Below are positions 33,196 to 42,716 of a DNA stretch of 44,486 nucleotides, piece after piece. Made by a program: the position numbers and the translations under genes. The stretch is taken from contig ABYL01000052.1 of NCBI GenBank assembly GCA_000173575.1, positions 1 to 44,486 on the forward strand. Reading direction: 5' to 3'. How positions within the stretch are numbered: position 1 is the first letter of the stretch; every line of letters begins with the position of its first letter. This stretch comes from Burkholderia sp. H160. GTDB lineage: Bacteria; Pseudomonadota; Gammaproteobacteria; Burkholderiales; Burkholderiaceae. The notes under the pieces are model-generated. The model had not been told where the DNA came from. It saw only the letters and a list, made by a program, of their open reading frames with translations, and searched no databases.

Positions 33196-34251
33196 TTATG
33201 CCGGGCTCTCGCCGGTCACGAGTTCGAGGAAGGTTTTCGCGGGCCCCGCGAGGCCGAAACGTTCGTGCGTATCGGCATAGGCCTTCAGTCTCATCGAATT
33301 GCGCAGTTGTTGATCTTGATACAACGCTTCCATCGCGCTCGCCCATTCTTCCGCGGTGTTGTTCACGAGCAGGCCGGTACTCCCGTGCGAGACGGCCTCT
33401 TCATAGACCGGTGAACGCGAGTAGATACCCGGTATGCCGAGGCTACCGTAGTCGATGTACTTGATGCACGATTTGCAGCTATTGAAGAAGAGCGTATCGG
33501 GATCTTCCCTGCCGCCGAGAGGGACGACCGAGAACAGATAGCCTGCGTCGCGGATCGCTGCCTTGTAGGCGGCGTTCGCCAGAAAGCCTTTCGAGACCAG
33601 TCGCGGAACGTTCGCCATTTCCGGAAAGCCGTCGCCCCAGAACTCGAGAATGACCTCGGGATGCTGCTCCAGGAATTCGATGATGACTTTGAAAAACTGC
33701 TTTCTGAATTGGACGAGCTTGATCCCGTCCGTGTTGGAAAACAGGATTTTGGGCGGCGTCGATTCATGCCAGCTCGACGGCTCGGACGGTAGCGACTCGT
33801 GGTCGAATCCATTCGGAATCACGACGACGGACGGCCTGATCTTGCGCAGCTTGTTGCGCAGCGTCTCGTTCGATACCGTGGCGATCGAGGCCTGTCGGAT
33901 CAGCCATGTGATGTTGGCGAGCAGGTCGTCGTTCAGGTCCGTAACACTGTACATCGGCAAATCGATGATCCAGTCGTCCATGTCGTAGATCGTGCGCAGG
34001 CCGAGGTCGTTGGCCATTCGCATCACGTCGGTCGCGCGATTCGAGCTGTGCTTGTTGAACAGTACGGCGTCGAAGCGGCGCAGTTGACCGACCGTCACGT
34101 CGCTTTCGACGATTTCCTCCCATTCGAGCATGCCGTGGTGGGCCATATAGCCCAGAAGCGGGCCGAAGCGCGCGGCAATCGAGCGCGACATCAATCTGTC
34201 GTGCGATAGCGAGATTCGCTGTACAACCAGTAAACGCGGGATCTTCGGCAT
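33196..34251 (-). CDS. GT4 family glycosyltransferase
   Basis: A 351-residue GT-B glycosyltransferase. The N-terminal half includes DMDDWIIDLP, a segment common to a GT4 subgroup. The C-terminal half has a CIKYIDYGSLGIPGIYS region where the usual conserved glutamate is replaced by Asp. I start at the ATG at 34251 (MPKIPRLLVVQRISL), one base after the preceding stop; the 15 codons further upstream overlay the neighbouring gene. Donor and linkage are unknown. Confidence 0.8.
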   Translation of the reverse strand: MPKIPRLLVVQRISLSHDRLMSRSIAARFGPLLGYMAHHGMLEWEEIVESDVTVGQLRRFDAVLFNKHSSNRATDVMRMANDLGLRTIYDMDDWIIDLPMYSVTDLNDDLLANITWLIRQASIATVSNETLRNKLRKIRPSVVVIPNGFDHESLPSEPSSWHESTPPKILFSNTDGIKLVQFRKQFFKVIIEFLEQHPEVILEFWGDGFPEMANVPRLVSKGFLANAAYKAAIRDAGYLFSVVPLGGREDPDTLFFNSCKSCIKYIDYGSLGIPGIYSRSPVYEEAVSHGSTGLLVNNTAEEWASAMEALYQDQQLRNSMRLKAYADTHERFGLAGPAKTFLELVTGESPA

Positions 34252-34252
34252 T

Positions 34253-35236
34253 TCAAATACTTTCTCGTGCAAGCAGCGCAGCGATTTGCGGACCAATGGT
34301 GGCGGCCGAGTGGCGCGCCATTACGCGCTCGTAAGTGGCGGTGACCTTCGCTTCGCGGTCGGGATCGTTGATCGCCCCGGCGATCGCCCTGGCGATCGCG
34401 TCAACCGAGTTCGTCGACGTGTACCAGACGTCATCTTCGAAGTGCTCGCGCTGCCATGGCCCGTCTGACATGACGAGAGGTTTCTGCATGATCGCGCCTT
34501 CGAGGCTCGAGCGGCCTGGAGGATCGATGCTCGGTTCGGCCATCACACTGCAATTGGCGATGATCGAGCGCAACAAGGCGCTGCAAGGCTGGATGAACGG
34601 CAGGAACGTGACGCCGGAGTGCGCTTCGGCGACGCATTGCCGGTAGTAGTCGTCGTCGCGCGCACCGCCGACGAACAATCCGTCGAGCTTGAGTTCGTTC
34701 AGCGCGCGGATCGTTTGCAACTGGTTCTTGATCGGTTCGATCAGGCCGAGACAGAGGGCGAAGTCGGTACTGTTCGAAACGGTCGAGAGCAGATCCTTGT
34801 CGGGTGGAACGAGGAAGCGGTTCGATACGCACGTCGGAAGGATTTCGACCTTCTCCGCCGGCACCTGGATGTATTGCGTGAAATTGTCGAGCTCTGCCTG
34901 CGACTTGAATAGCAGCTTGTGCGCCATCCGCGTAATGCCCTGAATACGCTCGACCTCGCTAGCCGGAACGGGCTCGAGCCACCATACATTCGGCCACAGG
35001 AAGATGCGCTTGTTCCGGTTCGCGGCTTCGCGCAGGATCGCGTGACTGTCGGCGTGCACGGAGAAGTGAATGACGCCGTCGTAGAAGTTGAGCGGACGGC
35101 TGCCGATGCCGTAGATGTCGACATGGACACCCGACGTTCTGAGGATCTCCGCGACCTGGACGAGTTCCGACTCGCCGCCGCCGCTGACGGTAAACGCGGT
35201 GCTGTATGTGGTGAGAATGAATTTGAGATCGTTCAT
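34253..35236 (-). CDS. GT4 family glycosyltransferase
   Basis: A 327-residue GT4-like enzyme. TVSGGGESELVQVA (about 17-30) is the N-terminal glycine-rich acceptor loop. The LCLGLIEPIKNQ segment marks the start of the donor domain, and PPGRSSLEGAIMQKP carries the conserved glutamate. It resembles the GT4 encoded at 41745-42716 in its SGGGE/PGGGE opening, so the two may be paralogues. It overlaps the upstream gene by four bases. Confidence 0.8.
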   Translation of the reverse strand: MNDLKFILTTYSTAFTVSGGGESELVQVAEILRTSGVHVDIYGIGSRPLNFYDGVIHFSVHADSHAILREAANRNKRIFLWPNVWWLEPVPASEVERIQGITRMAHKLLFKSQAELDNFTQYIQVPAEKVEILPTCVSNRFLVPPDKDLLSTVSNSTDFALCLGLIEPIKNQLQTIRALNELKLDGLFVGGARDDDYYRQCVAEAHSGVTFLPFIQPCSALLRSIIANCSVMAEPSIDPPGRSSLEGAIMQKPLVMSDGPWQREHFEDDVWYTSTNSVDAIARAIAGAINDPDREAKVTATYERVMARHSAATIGPQIAALLARESI

Positions 35237-36300
35237 GCTTTGCTCTGCGGTACGTCAGCTGAAACCAGTACGCGTTGCCAGACGGAATCGGTTGCCCGCT
35301 CCAGAACTTCGTCCGCGTGGGCGACATAGGCCTGGTCGATTCGGCAGCGCGCCACGGATTTATCGAGGCGCCTGGCGATGGCCGAGGCCAGGGCGGACAC
35401 ATCGGCTTCTGGCGGGAACACGGAGTCGTCAGGACAAATTTCCTGAGCGGCCGTGCCGCCGCGCACGAACACCGGCTTGCCATAGTGCATCGCTTCGAGC
35501 ACCGGCACGCAGAAGCCCTCGTGCCGGCTCATCGCGAGCAGCGCATTGGTGGATTCGTAGCACTCGAACAGATCGGCGTCGTCGAGCATGCCCTTGAAGT
35601 CGACCTGCTCGAGCACGCCGAGACGCCGAGCGTGATTGATCAGAAACTTCAGATAATCGTAGTTCGGTGTGCTGCCGACGATGCTCAGCGTCGCGCCGAA
35701 ACCACGCTGTTTCAGCAGCGACAGAATCTCGATGCCGTCTTCGATGCGTTTATGCGGCACTACGCGGCCCACCATCAGCAGGTTCGGCTCGTTGCGCTTG
35801 CGGCCCTTGCGCCGCGTTTCGCGCTGGAACACATACATGTCCGGAAAGACCGGCGGCACGACCTTGATCGCGTCCGCATCGACGATGCCGGCGAGGCTCG
35901 CCGCGGTGCTGCGCGAATTCACGACGACTGCGTCGAAATCCGCGAGCCGCGGCAGTTGCGCGAGGGCCTTCTCGCACAACTGCGCGGTGCGCGGTTCCAG
36001 CGCGCGCAGCAACTGCGGGTCGGTCACGCCGTGGAAGTAGCAGACCTTCTTGCAGTCGAGCGCGAGTATCCGGTCGAGGTACGGATCGAAGATCGAGTAA
36101 CTCAGCAGGATTACGTCGTTGCGGGTGACCTCATCAAACAACGCGTCAAGCGGGCGCACTCCATTTGTTCCCTCCTCGAACCCGGTTGCATACAGTTCGG
36201 CGCGCATGCCGAGACGGTCAGCCATGCGTACGAAACCGATGCAGTGGTTGCCCACCGCATCGCCTGAGAAAATATCAGGAGCACATACCCGCAGCGTCAT
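35233..36300 (-). CDS. GT4 family glycosyltransferase
   Basis: A 355-residue GT4 enzyme. Its donor domain has MVGRVVPHKRIEDGI, the classical GT4 opening, and SRHEGFCVPVLEAMHYGKP, the E-x7-E motif. It is coupled by ATGA both to the large repeat-containing glycosyltransferase upstream and to the GT4 gene downstream. The C-terminal domain of that large protein is of the same general type, so these may act in series on one glycan. Substrate unknown. Confidence 0.85.
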   Translation of the reverse strand: MTLRVCAPDIFSGDAVGNHCIGFVRMADRLGMRAELYATGFEEGTNGVRPLDALFDEVTRNDVILLSYSIFDPYLDRILALDCKKVCYFHGVTDPQLLRALEPRTAQLCEKALAQLPRLADFDAVVVNSRSTAASLAGIVDADAIKVVPPVFPDMYVFQRETRRKGRKRNEPNLLMVGRVVPHKRIEDGIEILSLLKQRGFGATLSIVGSTPNYDYLKFLINHARRLGVLEQVDFKGMLDDADLFECYESTNALLAMSRHEGFCVPVLEAMHYGKPVFVRGGTAAQEICPDDSVFPPEADVSALASAIARRLDKSVARCRIDQAYVAHADEVLERATDSVWQRVLVSADVPQSKA

Positions 36301-39300
36301 TTTGATTTCGCCTCCGCAATGTCGGTTAAACGTCGCGCATACGCGCGTGCAACTGCTTCAACTGAGTAGTCGCGCTCGATGCGTGTCTTCCCCGCCAGTG
36401 CGATGCGCTCACGGAGTGGCACATCGTCGATCATTCGTTTGAGCTGTTCCGCCGCAATCGACACATCCGGATCGCACCAGTACTGACCTTCGGCGAACAG
36501 GTAGTCGCCGGGCCGTAGCGGCACGAGTTCGCCGTCCACGAGGAAAGCGGTGTCGGGGTCGCAGAAGTCGACGTTGCCCGAGAAGTTCGTGACGACGACC
36601 GGCTGCCCCAACGCCATCGCCTCGGCGATCACGCGGCCGAAGCCTTCGCTACGGTGCAGCGAAATGTAGGCGTCGCAGCAGGCCATGAAGTCGGTCGAAT
36701 CCTGACGGCTCAGGCGCTCGGACATGATGTGGATGCGGCTGTCGCCCGCGGTGAGGTCGAGCACCGCGCGCCAGACCGGATCGTCGTCGCGCACGTTCAT
36801 CGCCTTGATGACGAGCCCGACGCCGGCCGAATGCGCGCCGAACGCCTGCTTGAACGCCTGCACCCCAGCGAGCGGGTTCTTGCGGCTCAGCCACGAGTTG
36901 CCGTCGAACATGAGGTAGAACAGAAACTCGTTGGTCGGCAGGCCAAAGCGCTCGCGCTTCGGCTCGACCGGTGCGGGCACCTCGACCGCCATCGGCATCT
37001 GATAGACCGGCGTGTTGCCGAGCCGGCTGTAGACGCTCGCCACGAAGCGGCTCTGCGCCCAGATTTCGTCGACCATCTGATGCACGTTGCCGAACGCGTT
37101 CGGCCAGTGGGGCAGTTCCCACGGCCACGCGCCGATCTTGTGCGTGGGCGCGTCGATCAGCTTGCGGCCACCTTCCAGTGCGAGCCGCACCATTTCCGGC
37201 GCCGGCAGGCAGATCAGGCTGATGTTGTACTTGAGCTCTTCGCTGATCAGATGATCGACCGAATGTTCGAGGCGCGCGGGTCCCGCCATCGGTGCATTGA
37301 GCAGCGTGACCGGCGTCGACGACAGTTGCAGCACGCGCGCGGCCATGCGCGCGTCTTCGCCGAGGCCGAGCACGCCTTGCGGGAAGCCGATGATGTTGAC
37401 ACCGAAGTCGTAACCGACATTTTCGACGCGCGCGTGATAACGCGCGGGCTCGCGTGAGTCGTCATCGGCTTCGTCGTCGGCGGCATCGGCGCTTTCGGCC
37501 CAGCGCACCTTCAGCGAGCCGACCAGCGGATATTCGGTCGCGGCCCACTCGTTCCACCAATGCACGAGCTGGTCGCGGCCTTGCGCGGTGTTCAGGTCGT
37601 ACACTTCGCGCAGATCCGGGCGGTCGCTCGCGATCATCGTCAGAAAGCGCGGCAACAAGGTGTCGTCGGCCGGCTGCTCGTCGTCGATTCTCGCGAGTTC
37701 TTCGGCGAGATGAGCCGGCGACCATTCGATCGCGCAATACTCGTCGTGCCCGTGCTGGTCCCACCACGAGATGAAGCCGAGCCGCGCGCTGAAGCTGTTC
37801 AGAGCGAACGACGCCTGCAGGTCGGGCCGCTCGTTCCAGATCAGCAGCAGGAAGCGCGGCAGCAGCGGCAGCGCGCCCTGCTCGCCGGCTTCCATTCTGA
37901 ACAGGCTTTCGGGCAGCGCTGGGATGACCCAGTGAAGCGCCGGATACTGGTGCCGTCCGTGCTCGATCCACCACGACAGGCACTTCAGGCGCCCGGTGAA
38001 GCTGTCGAGCGAGCACAATGCCTGCAGATCCTGGCGCTCGCCGTGCAGCAGCCGCAGGAAGCGCGGCACCGGCAGCCAGTCGGTGTGCGTGCCCCATTCG
38101 GGCTCGAACATCAGCGCGGTCACCGCGGGCGTGGTTGGCGTCGTGGGCGGCGCCAGCTCGACCGCGGGTTCTTCGGCCAGATGAGTCGGCGACCATTCGA
38201 TCGCGTTGTACTCCTCGCGCCCGTGCTTCTCCCACCACGAAATGAAGCCGAGCCGCTCGCGGAAGCTCTCCAGATTGAACGACGCCTGGAGGTCGGGCCG
38301 CTCGTTCCAGATCAGCAGCAGGAAGCGCGGCAGCAGCGGCAGCGCGCCCTTCTCGCCGGCTTCCATGGTGAACAGGCTGTCGGGCACCGCCGGGACGCCC
38401 CAGTGAATCGCGGGATACTGGTGCTGCCCGTGCTCGATCCACCACGACAGACACTTGAGGCGCCCCGTGAAGCTGTCGAGCGAGCAGAGCTCCTGCAAGT
38501 CCCGGCGCTCGCCGTGCAGCAGCCGCAGAAAGCGCGGCACCGGCAGCCAGTCGGCGTGCGTGCCCCACTCGGGCTCGAACATCACGCCGGGCGTCGTGGG
38601 CGGCACCCATTTGATCGCGCGGTACTGATGCTGGCCGTGTTCGATCCACCACGACAGGCAGCTGAGCCGCCCCCGCAGGGAGTGCAGGTCGAAGTTCGCC
38701 TTCAGGTCCGGCCGTTCCTTGAAGATCTCGCAAAGGAAGCGCGGCACGTGAGGGCCGCCGTCCGCGGGAACTGCTTCGGGCTCGAGCATGAAGCCGCCGA
38801 TCGGCGGCTGCGACCACTTGATGCGCGGATACTCGCGCTGGCCGTGGTCTTCCCACCAGCTCAGCGCGTTGAGCCGCGAGATGAAGCTGTTCAGGTCGAA
38901 CGCGCTGCGCAGATCGGGCCGCTCGCGCGTGATCAACGCGAGGAAGCGCGGAAACGGCATCGCGCTGGAGTCGGGCGCGTCGATGGGTTCCAGCAGGCTC
39001 GGCCACGCGACCGGCGGGCGCCACGTCATGCGTGGGCAGGTGACCTGGCCATACTGCTCCCACCAGTCGAGGGCGTTCAGATAGCCGGTCAGCGTGCTCA
39101 GGTCGAATGCCCGGGTAAGATCGTCGCGATTGCGCACGATCATAGTCATCAGCTTCGGCAACTGCAGGCCGGCCTCTTCGATCACGGTGACGGGCTCGTG
39201 CAGCGTCTCGCTCAGATGCTTCGCATCGAGCACGCTCGGTTTGGTCGAGCCGAGCCAGTACGTGACGGCCGCCGGATGACGCTCGATCAGCGTGTCGTTA

Positions 39301-39560
39301 TCGAGTCGCCGCAAATATTCCAGGTCTTCCTGACGCAGTACCCAGTTGAAATCCGGATAGGTTTCGCGCGCCGACATTTCCCACCAGAAGTACAGCGTGA
39401 CGCGGTCATTGAGCACTTTGGAATTGAAGCGCGCGAGATCGGCTCTGAACTTCATCAGAAAGTAGATCGCGCTCGGCAGGCAAAACAGGTCCCCCGGCGA
39501 TGGGTGGCGGTACTCGGCCAACCATTCGGTTTTATTTTTTTTCGTTCCCAGATTAATCAA
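36297..39560 (-). CDS. large repeat-containing glycosyltransferase (nine SWW repeats plus GT4 domain)
   Basis: A protein of about 1,087 residues. The last 370 residues are a GT4-like domain, with GFPQGVLGLGEDAR at its start and HRSEGFGRVIAEAMALGQP as the E-x7-E donor motif. The first two thirds consist of about nine copies of a roughly 50-residue unit spaced every 65-80 residues. Core features are PRFL, ERPDL, a small hydrophobic segment ending in SWW, HG, and a closing Y-x-x-I-x-W. The start is uncertain: TTG at 39560 has AAGGA nine bases upstream and overlaps the previous stop; TTG at 39587 lacks a ribosome-binding site; the first ATG (39455) would remove part of the first repeat. The repeats may bind glycan or organise partners; this is inference. 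Confidence 0.8.
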   Translation of the reverse strand: MINLGTKKNKTEWLAEYRHPSPGDLFCLPSAIYFLMKFRADLARFNSKVLNDRVTLYFWWEMSARETYPDFNWVLRQEDLEYLRRLDNDTLIERHPAAVTYWLGSTKPSVLDAKHLSETLHEPVTVIEEAGLQLPKLMTMIVRNRDDLTRAFDLSTLTGYLNALDWWEQYGQVTCPRMTWRPPVAWPSLLEPIDAPDSSAMPFPRFLALITRERPDLRSAFDLNSFISRLNALSWWEDHGQREYPRIKWSQPPIGGFMLEPEAVPADGGPHVPRFLCEIFKERPDLKANFDLHSLRGRLSCLSWWIEHGQHQYRAIKWVPPTTPGVMFEPEWGTHADWLPVPRFLRLLHGERRDLQELCSLDSFTGRLKCLSWWIEHGQHQYPAIHWGVPAVPDSLFTMEAGEKGALPLLPRFLLLIWNERPDLQASFNLESFRERLGFISWWEKHGREEYNAIEWSPTHLAEEPAVELAPPTTPTTPAVTALMFEPEWGTHTDWLPVPRFLRLLHGERQDLQALCSLDSFTGRLKCLSWWIEHGRHQYPALHWVIPALPESLFRMEAGEQGALPLLPRFLLLIWNERPDLQASFALNSFSARLGFISWWDQHGHDEYCAIEWSPAHLAEELARIDDEQPADDTLLPRFLTMIASDRPDLREVYDLNTAQGRDQLVHWWNEWAATEYPLVGSLKVRWAESADAADDEADDDSREPARYHARVENVGYDFGVNIIGFPQGVLGLGEDARMAARVLQLSSTPVTLLNAPMAGPARLEHSVDHLISEELKYNISLICLPAPEMVRLALEGGRKLIDAPTHKIGAWPWELPHWPNAFGNVHQMVDEIWAQSRFVASVYSRLGNTPVYQMPMAVEVPAPVEPKRERFGLPTNEFLFYLMFDGNSWLSRKNPLAGVQAFKQAFGAHSAGVGLVIKAMNVRDDDPVWRAVLDLTAGDSRIHIMSERLSRQDSTDFMACCDAYISLHRSEGFGRVIAEAMALGQPVVVTNFSGNVDFCDPDTAFLVDGELVPLRPGDYLFAEGQYWCDPDVSIAAEQLKRMIDDVPLRERIALAGKTRIERDYSVEAVARAYARRLTDIAEAKSK
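37497..39488 (-). repeat. tandem protein-coding repeats (about nine units)
   Basis: DNA encoding the nine SWW repeats. The outermost copies are divergent. Four central ones are close pairs, produced by a duplication of a 471-base double unit: 38115-38585 corresponds to 37698-38114 and retains long identical stretches. All units stay in frame with the downstream glycosyltransferase domain. Confidence 0.85.
39535..39542 (-). repeat. A8 homopolymer in the 5' end of the repeat-glycosyltransferase gene
   Basis: Eight consecutive A (coding strand) fall within the first ten codons after the TTG at 39560. In an otherwise GC-rich gene this is an unusual run and could slip by one base, shifting the frame of the whole 1,087-residue protein. 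Confidence 0.7.
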
Positions 39561-41748
39561 GATTGGCAATCCTTGAAGGCCAAGCAAAGGAAAAGTCGTC
39601 GGCAGTCAGTGTCAGATTGGGTGAATAGCAGGGGTCGTTCATCAACAGATGCCCCCAGCGCTGTCTGACCAACTCAGATTCCTGGTTGAAGCGGCTGATC
39701 TTTTCCGGTGTATCTTCGGCGCCGCGTGATGCCGATTCGTGATGATAAAGCTCCGCGTAGGGTGTCCACACGTTGCGGTAGCCCGCTTGCCGCACGCGCA
39801 GGCAAAAATCGATGTCGTTGTAAGCGACGTGCAACTTTTCGTCGAGGCCGCCGACCTCCTTGTAGATCGACTGGCGGATCAGCAGGCACGCGGCGGTCAC
39901 TGCGCACATGACGTTGCGCAGACGCGCGCGCGCGAAGTAGCCGGGGTGTGTATTGGGGAAATGCTTGTGCGCATGGCTCGCGATACCGCCGACACCGAGC
40001 ACCACGCCGCCATGCTGGATCGTGTCGTCCGGATACAGCAGTTTCGCGCCGACCGCGCCAACGTTTACCTGAAGCGCCACTGAAACCATTTCCTCGAGCC
40101 AGTCGGCGTTGATCACTTCGATGTCGTTGTTCATCAGGCAGACGAAGTCCGCCGTGCTCGCGAGCGCGACGCGGTTGTTCAGCGCCGAGTAGTTGAACGG
40201 CGAGTCGTCGCGTACGACCTTGATCCGCTCGTCTTCCTGCAGGCGCGCGAACAGCTCGTGCGTTTCCTGCTTGACCGAGCCGTTGTCGATGATCGTGATA
40301 CGGAAGTTCGGGTAGCTCGATTTGCGTCGCACCGATTCCACGCATTGCTCGACGAGCCCCGCGGAATCGCGCGTCGGGATGATGATCTCCACCGACGGCA
40401 GCACGGCGGGCAGGTCGTACACGACCTTGTTGAACGCGTCGGTGCCCGGCGCGTGCTCGGTATGCGCGTTGATGTTGTTGCGCGCGAGGTGTTCGTCGAG
40501 CGCGCGCATCGCCGCGATATGCGCATACGGCTTGGCTTCATGGCCGGCTGCCGTGCTCTCGGGAATCATGCGCCAGTGGTACAGCGCGCGCGGCACGTGA
40601 TAAACGGTGTGATGACCCGCGCGGTCGATCACGCGCAGCGCGAGGTCGTAGTCCTGCGAGCCTTCGAAGCCGGTTCTGAAGCCGCCGACCTCCTTCATGA
40701 TCGAAGTCCTGTACACGCCGAAATGCGAGATCATGTTCTGGCTCAGGAACAGATCGTAGTTGAAGTCGCATTTGAAGTACGGGTCCGAGCGCTCACCGTC
40801 GATCGAGATCTTGTCTTCGTCGCTGTAGATCACCGTCGCGTCCGGATGCGCGTTGATCAGTTCGGCGACGCAGTAGAGCGCGAGCGGATGCAATTCGTCG
40901 TCGTGGTCGAGCAGGCCGACGAATTCGCCGACGGCGAGTTCGAGCGCCGTGTTGCTCGAGTTGCTGATGTGACCGTTCGTCGTGCGGTACGCGACCTTGA
41001 TGCGCGGATCCTTCGCGACGTAGCTGTCGAGCACCTCTTTGACCTCGGGGTTCGTCGAGCAGTCGTCGGCGATACAGAATTCCCAGTTTTCGTAGACCTG
41101 ATCGATGACCGAATCGATCGCCATGCGCAGCCACTTGGCCGGCGTGTTGTAGGTCGGCATCACGATGCTGATGAGCGGCTGCTGCGCCCACGTTTTCGAG
41201 CGCGCGCGCAGTTCGGGGTAATGCGACGCGGGCGGCTCGTGCCGCTCGATCCATTCCTGATACGTGTAACCGACGGTTGGGGGCGGCGCGGGCTGTGCGC
41301 CGCCGCTCCATGACGCCATCCGGCGTGCGCGCTCGAGCAGCTCCGTCGGGCAGTCGGCGTCGGCCACCAGTTCGACGTTGAAGCCGTTGATCGAAAACAG
41401 TCCCGCTCGCGCGATCGGATCGATGCGCAACGGACCGACCAGCGGCGGAAACGCGACGACCTGATCTACCTTGCCGCCAGCGTCGACCACGAGACCGATC
41501 GTCGCGTGCTCCGACATGCCCGCGCCCGCATCGAAGTAGATCATGCACGGCGAAGCGGGCATGTCTTCCTTCGCGAGTTCGAACGAAATACGCGCGGCGC
41601 GCCCCGACAGTTCTTCCCATCCGGTCAGCTCGAACTGTGGATCGCTATTCGTCGCTTTCCACGCGAACCCGGAATTCGGGGAAGCCTCAACGCTGTTCAG
41701 AGGACGAAGTTCGAAGTTCTTCATGAGGTTCGTCACGGGTTTAGTCAT
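39553..41748 (-). CDS. bifunctional GT2-GT2 family glycosyltransferase
   Basis: A 731-residue protein. Residues 1-180 are an N-terminal domain of unknown fold, possibly carbohydrate-binding. The first GT2 domain (about 190-430) has SIVMPTYN and the DxD-like DHDDE motif (281-285). The second GT2 domain (about 452-700) has EIIIPTRD and MNNDIEV (539-545). Two-domain GT2 enzymes of this kind commonly add rhamnose or similar sugars in O-antigens; the exact activities are inferred. It starts at an ATG overlapping the upstream stop and ends 8-35 bases inside the next gene, depending on which start that gene uses. Confidence 0.86.
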   Translation of the reverse strand: MTKPVTNLMKNFELRPLNSVEASPNSGFAWKATNSDPQFELTGWEELSGRAARISFELAKEDMPASPCMIYFDAGAGMSEHATIGLVVDAGGKVDQVVAFPPLVGPLRIDPIARAGLFSINGFNVELVADADCPTELLERARRMASWSGGAQPAPPPTVGYTYQEWIERHEPPASHYPELRARSKTWAQQPLISIVMPTYNTPAKWLRMAIDSVIDQVYENWEFCIADDCSTNPEVKEVLDSYVAKDPRIKVAYRTTNGHISNSSNTALELAVGEFVGLLDHDDELHPLALYCVAELINAHPDATVIYSDEDKISIDGERSDPYFKCDFNYDLFLSQNMISHFGVYRTSIMKEVGGFRTGFEGSQDYDLALRVIDRAGHHTVYHVPRALYHWRMIPESTAAGHEAKPYAHIAAMRALDEHLARNNINAHTEHAPGTDAFNKVVYDLPAVLPSVEIIIPTRDSAGLVEQCVESVRRKSSYPNFRITIIDNGSVKQETHELFARLQEDERIKVVRDDSPFNYSALNNRVALASTADFVCLMNNDIEVINADWLEEMVSVALQVNVGAVGAKLLYPDDTIQHGGVVLGVGGIASHAHKHFPNTHPGYFARARLRNVMCAVTAACLLIRQSIYKEVGGLDEKLHVAYNDIDFCLRVRQAGYRNVWTPYAELYHHESASRGAEDTPEKISRFNQESELVRQRWGHLLMNDPCYSPNLTLTADDFSFAWPSRIANLD

Positions 41749-42716
41749 TTCGTCAGCAGGGATTCGTAGAGGTCTTTCAAGGGCGACAGGACGGCTCGCC
41801 AGGTCAGATCTTGCGTCTGGATCGCGGCCGCGCCGCGCGGTTGCGTGAGCGCGGCGTGAATCGATCCGGCAATGCTATCAACGTCGGACGGATCCAGGTA
41901 GGCGACATGCTGCGCGAAATATTCTTCGGTAGAGCCAACTTTTGTGACTGCGATGCGCGCGCCCGCGGCATGCGCTTCGAGCGCGGCAAGCCCCGGCGTT
42001 TCCAGCGTGCTCGGCAGCACGAACGCTTCGCAGGCCGCATAAGCGGAGCGCAGCAGCGGCGAATCGTGAGGGAGCGTGCCCGCGTAGACGACCTGCTCAC
42101 CGCCCTCGGCGAAGCACGCCTTCGCGTATTCGGGATCGCGCTGATGGCCGATCAGCACGAGCTTCAGTTCGGGGAACGACTTCATCGCCCGGATCAGCGC
42201 GAGCTGGTTCTTGCGCGGCTCGATGTTGCCGACGTTCAGGATAAAGCGTCCCTCGATGCCGGATTCATGGCGGAACAGTTCGGCGGGCACCGGCTCGTAA
42301 AAACTCTGTTCGACGCCGTTGAGCACGCTCACGAACTTTTCGCGCGGCAGATCGAAGATGCGCGCGAGCGTGTCGCACTCGATCTCCGAGTTCGCGACTA
42401 CGCGGTCCGCGAGAGAAAACTGATGATGGATCTCGCCGATCGGATAGAGGTGCTTCGTTTCCTCCGTCACCCACAGGCTCGACGACACCACGAGCGGCAA
42501 GCCCAACTGCTTGACGAAGTTGCAGAAGTGCACCGAGCCACCGACGCATGAGAAGAAATGCACCACGTCGTGTTCAAGAAAACGCGGCCTCCATGGATCG
42601 AACAGCGTAACCTCGACGCCATGCGCGGGCAGATGCTTGTGATACGCAAGCAACTGGATCTCTCCGCCGCCGGGGGTATGGAAAGCCATCGGGTAGGTGG
42701 CGAACAACACTTTCAT
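41745..42716 (-). CDS. GT4 family glycosyltransferase
   Basis: A 323-residue GT4 enzyme, first gene of the minus-strand operon. MKVLFATYPMAFHTPGGGE opens the acceptor domain. NVGNIEPRKNQ begins the donor domain and LPSTLETPGLAALEAHAAG supplies the E-x7-E site. I prefer the ATG at 42716; a GTG at 42734 is in frame but lacks a ribosome-binding site. Its stop overlaps the start of the GT2-GT2 gene by four bases. Confidence 0.84.
   Translation of the reverse strand: MKVLFATYPMAFHTPGGGEIQLLAYHKHLPAHGVEVTLFDPWRPRFLEHDVVHFFSCVGGSVHFCNFVKQLGLPLVVSSSLWVTEETKHLYPIGEIHHQFSLADRVVANSEIECDTLARIFDLPREKFVSVLNGVEQSFYEPVPAELFRHESGIEGRFILNVGNIEPRKNQLALIRAMKSFPELKLVLIGHQRDPEYAKACFAEGGEQVVYAGTLPHDSPLLRSAYAACEAFVLPSTLETPGLAALEAHAAGARIAVTKVGSTEEYFAQHVAYLDPSDVDSIAGSIHAALTQPRGAAAIQTQDLTWRAVLSPLKDLYESLLTK

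Noticed and set aside
37698-38585. CRISPR array or mobile-element repeats
   Set aside because: The repeats are long, in frame and encode matching protein units within one gene; there are no short spaced direct repeats, terminal inverted repeats or cas/transposase genes.
37560-39668. A 702-codon plus-strand open frame opposite the repeat glycosyltransferase
   Set aside because: It is the mirror of a GC-rich repetitive gene. The translation is Arg/Gln/Ala/Val-rich with the same repeat period as the minus-strand gene, and it has no domain motifs.
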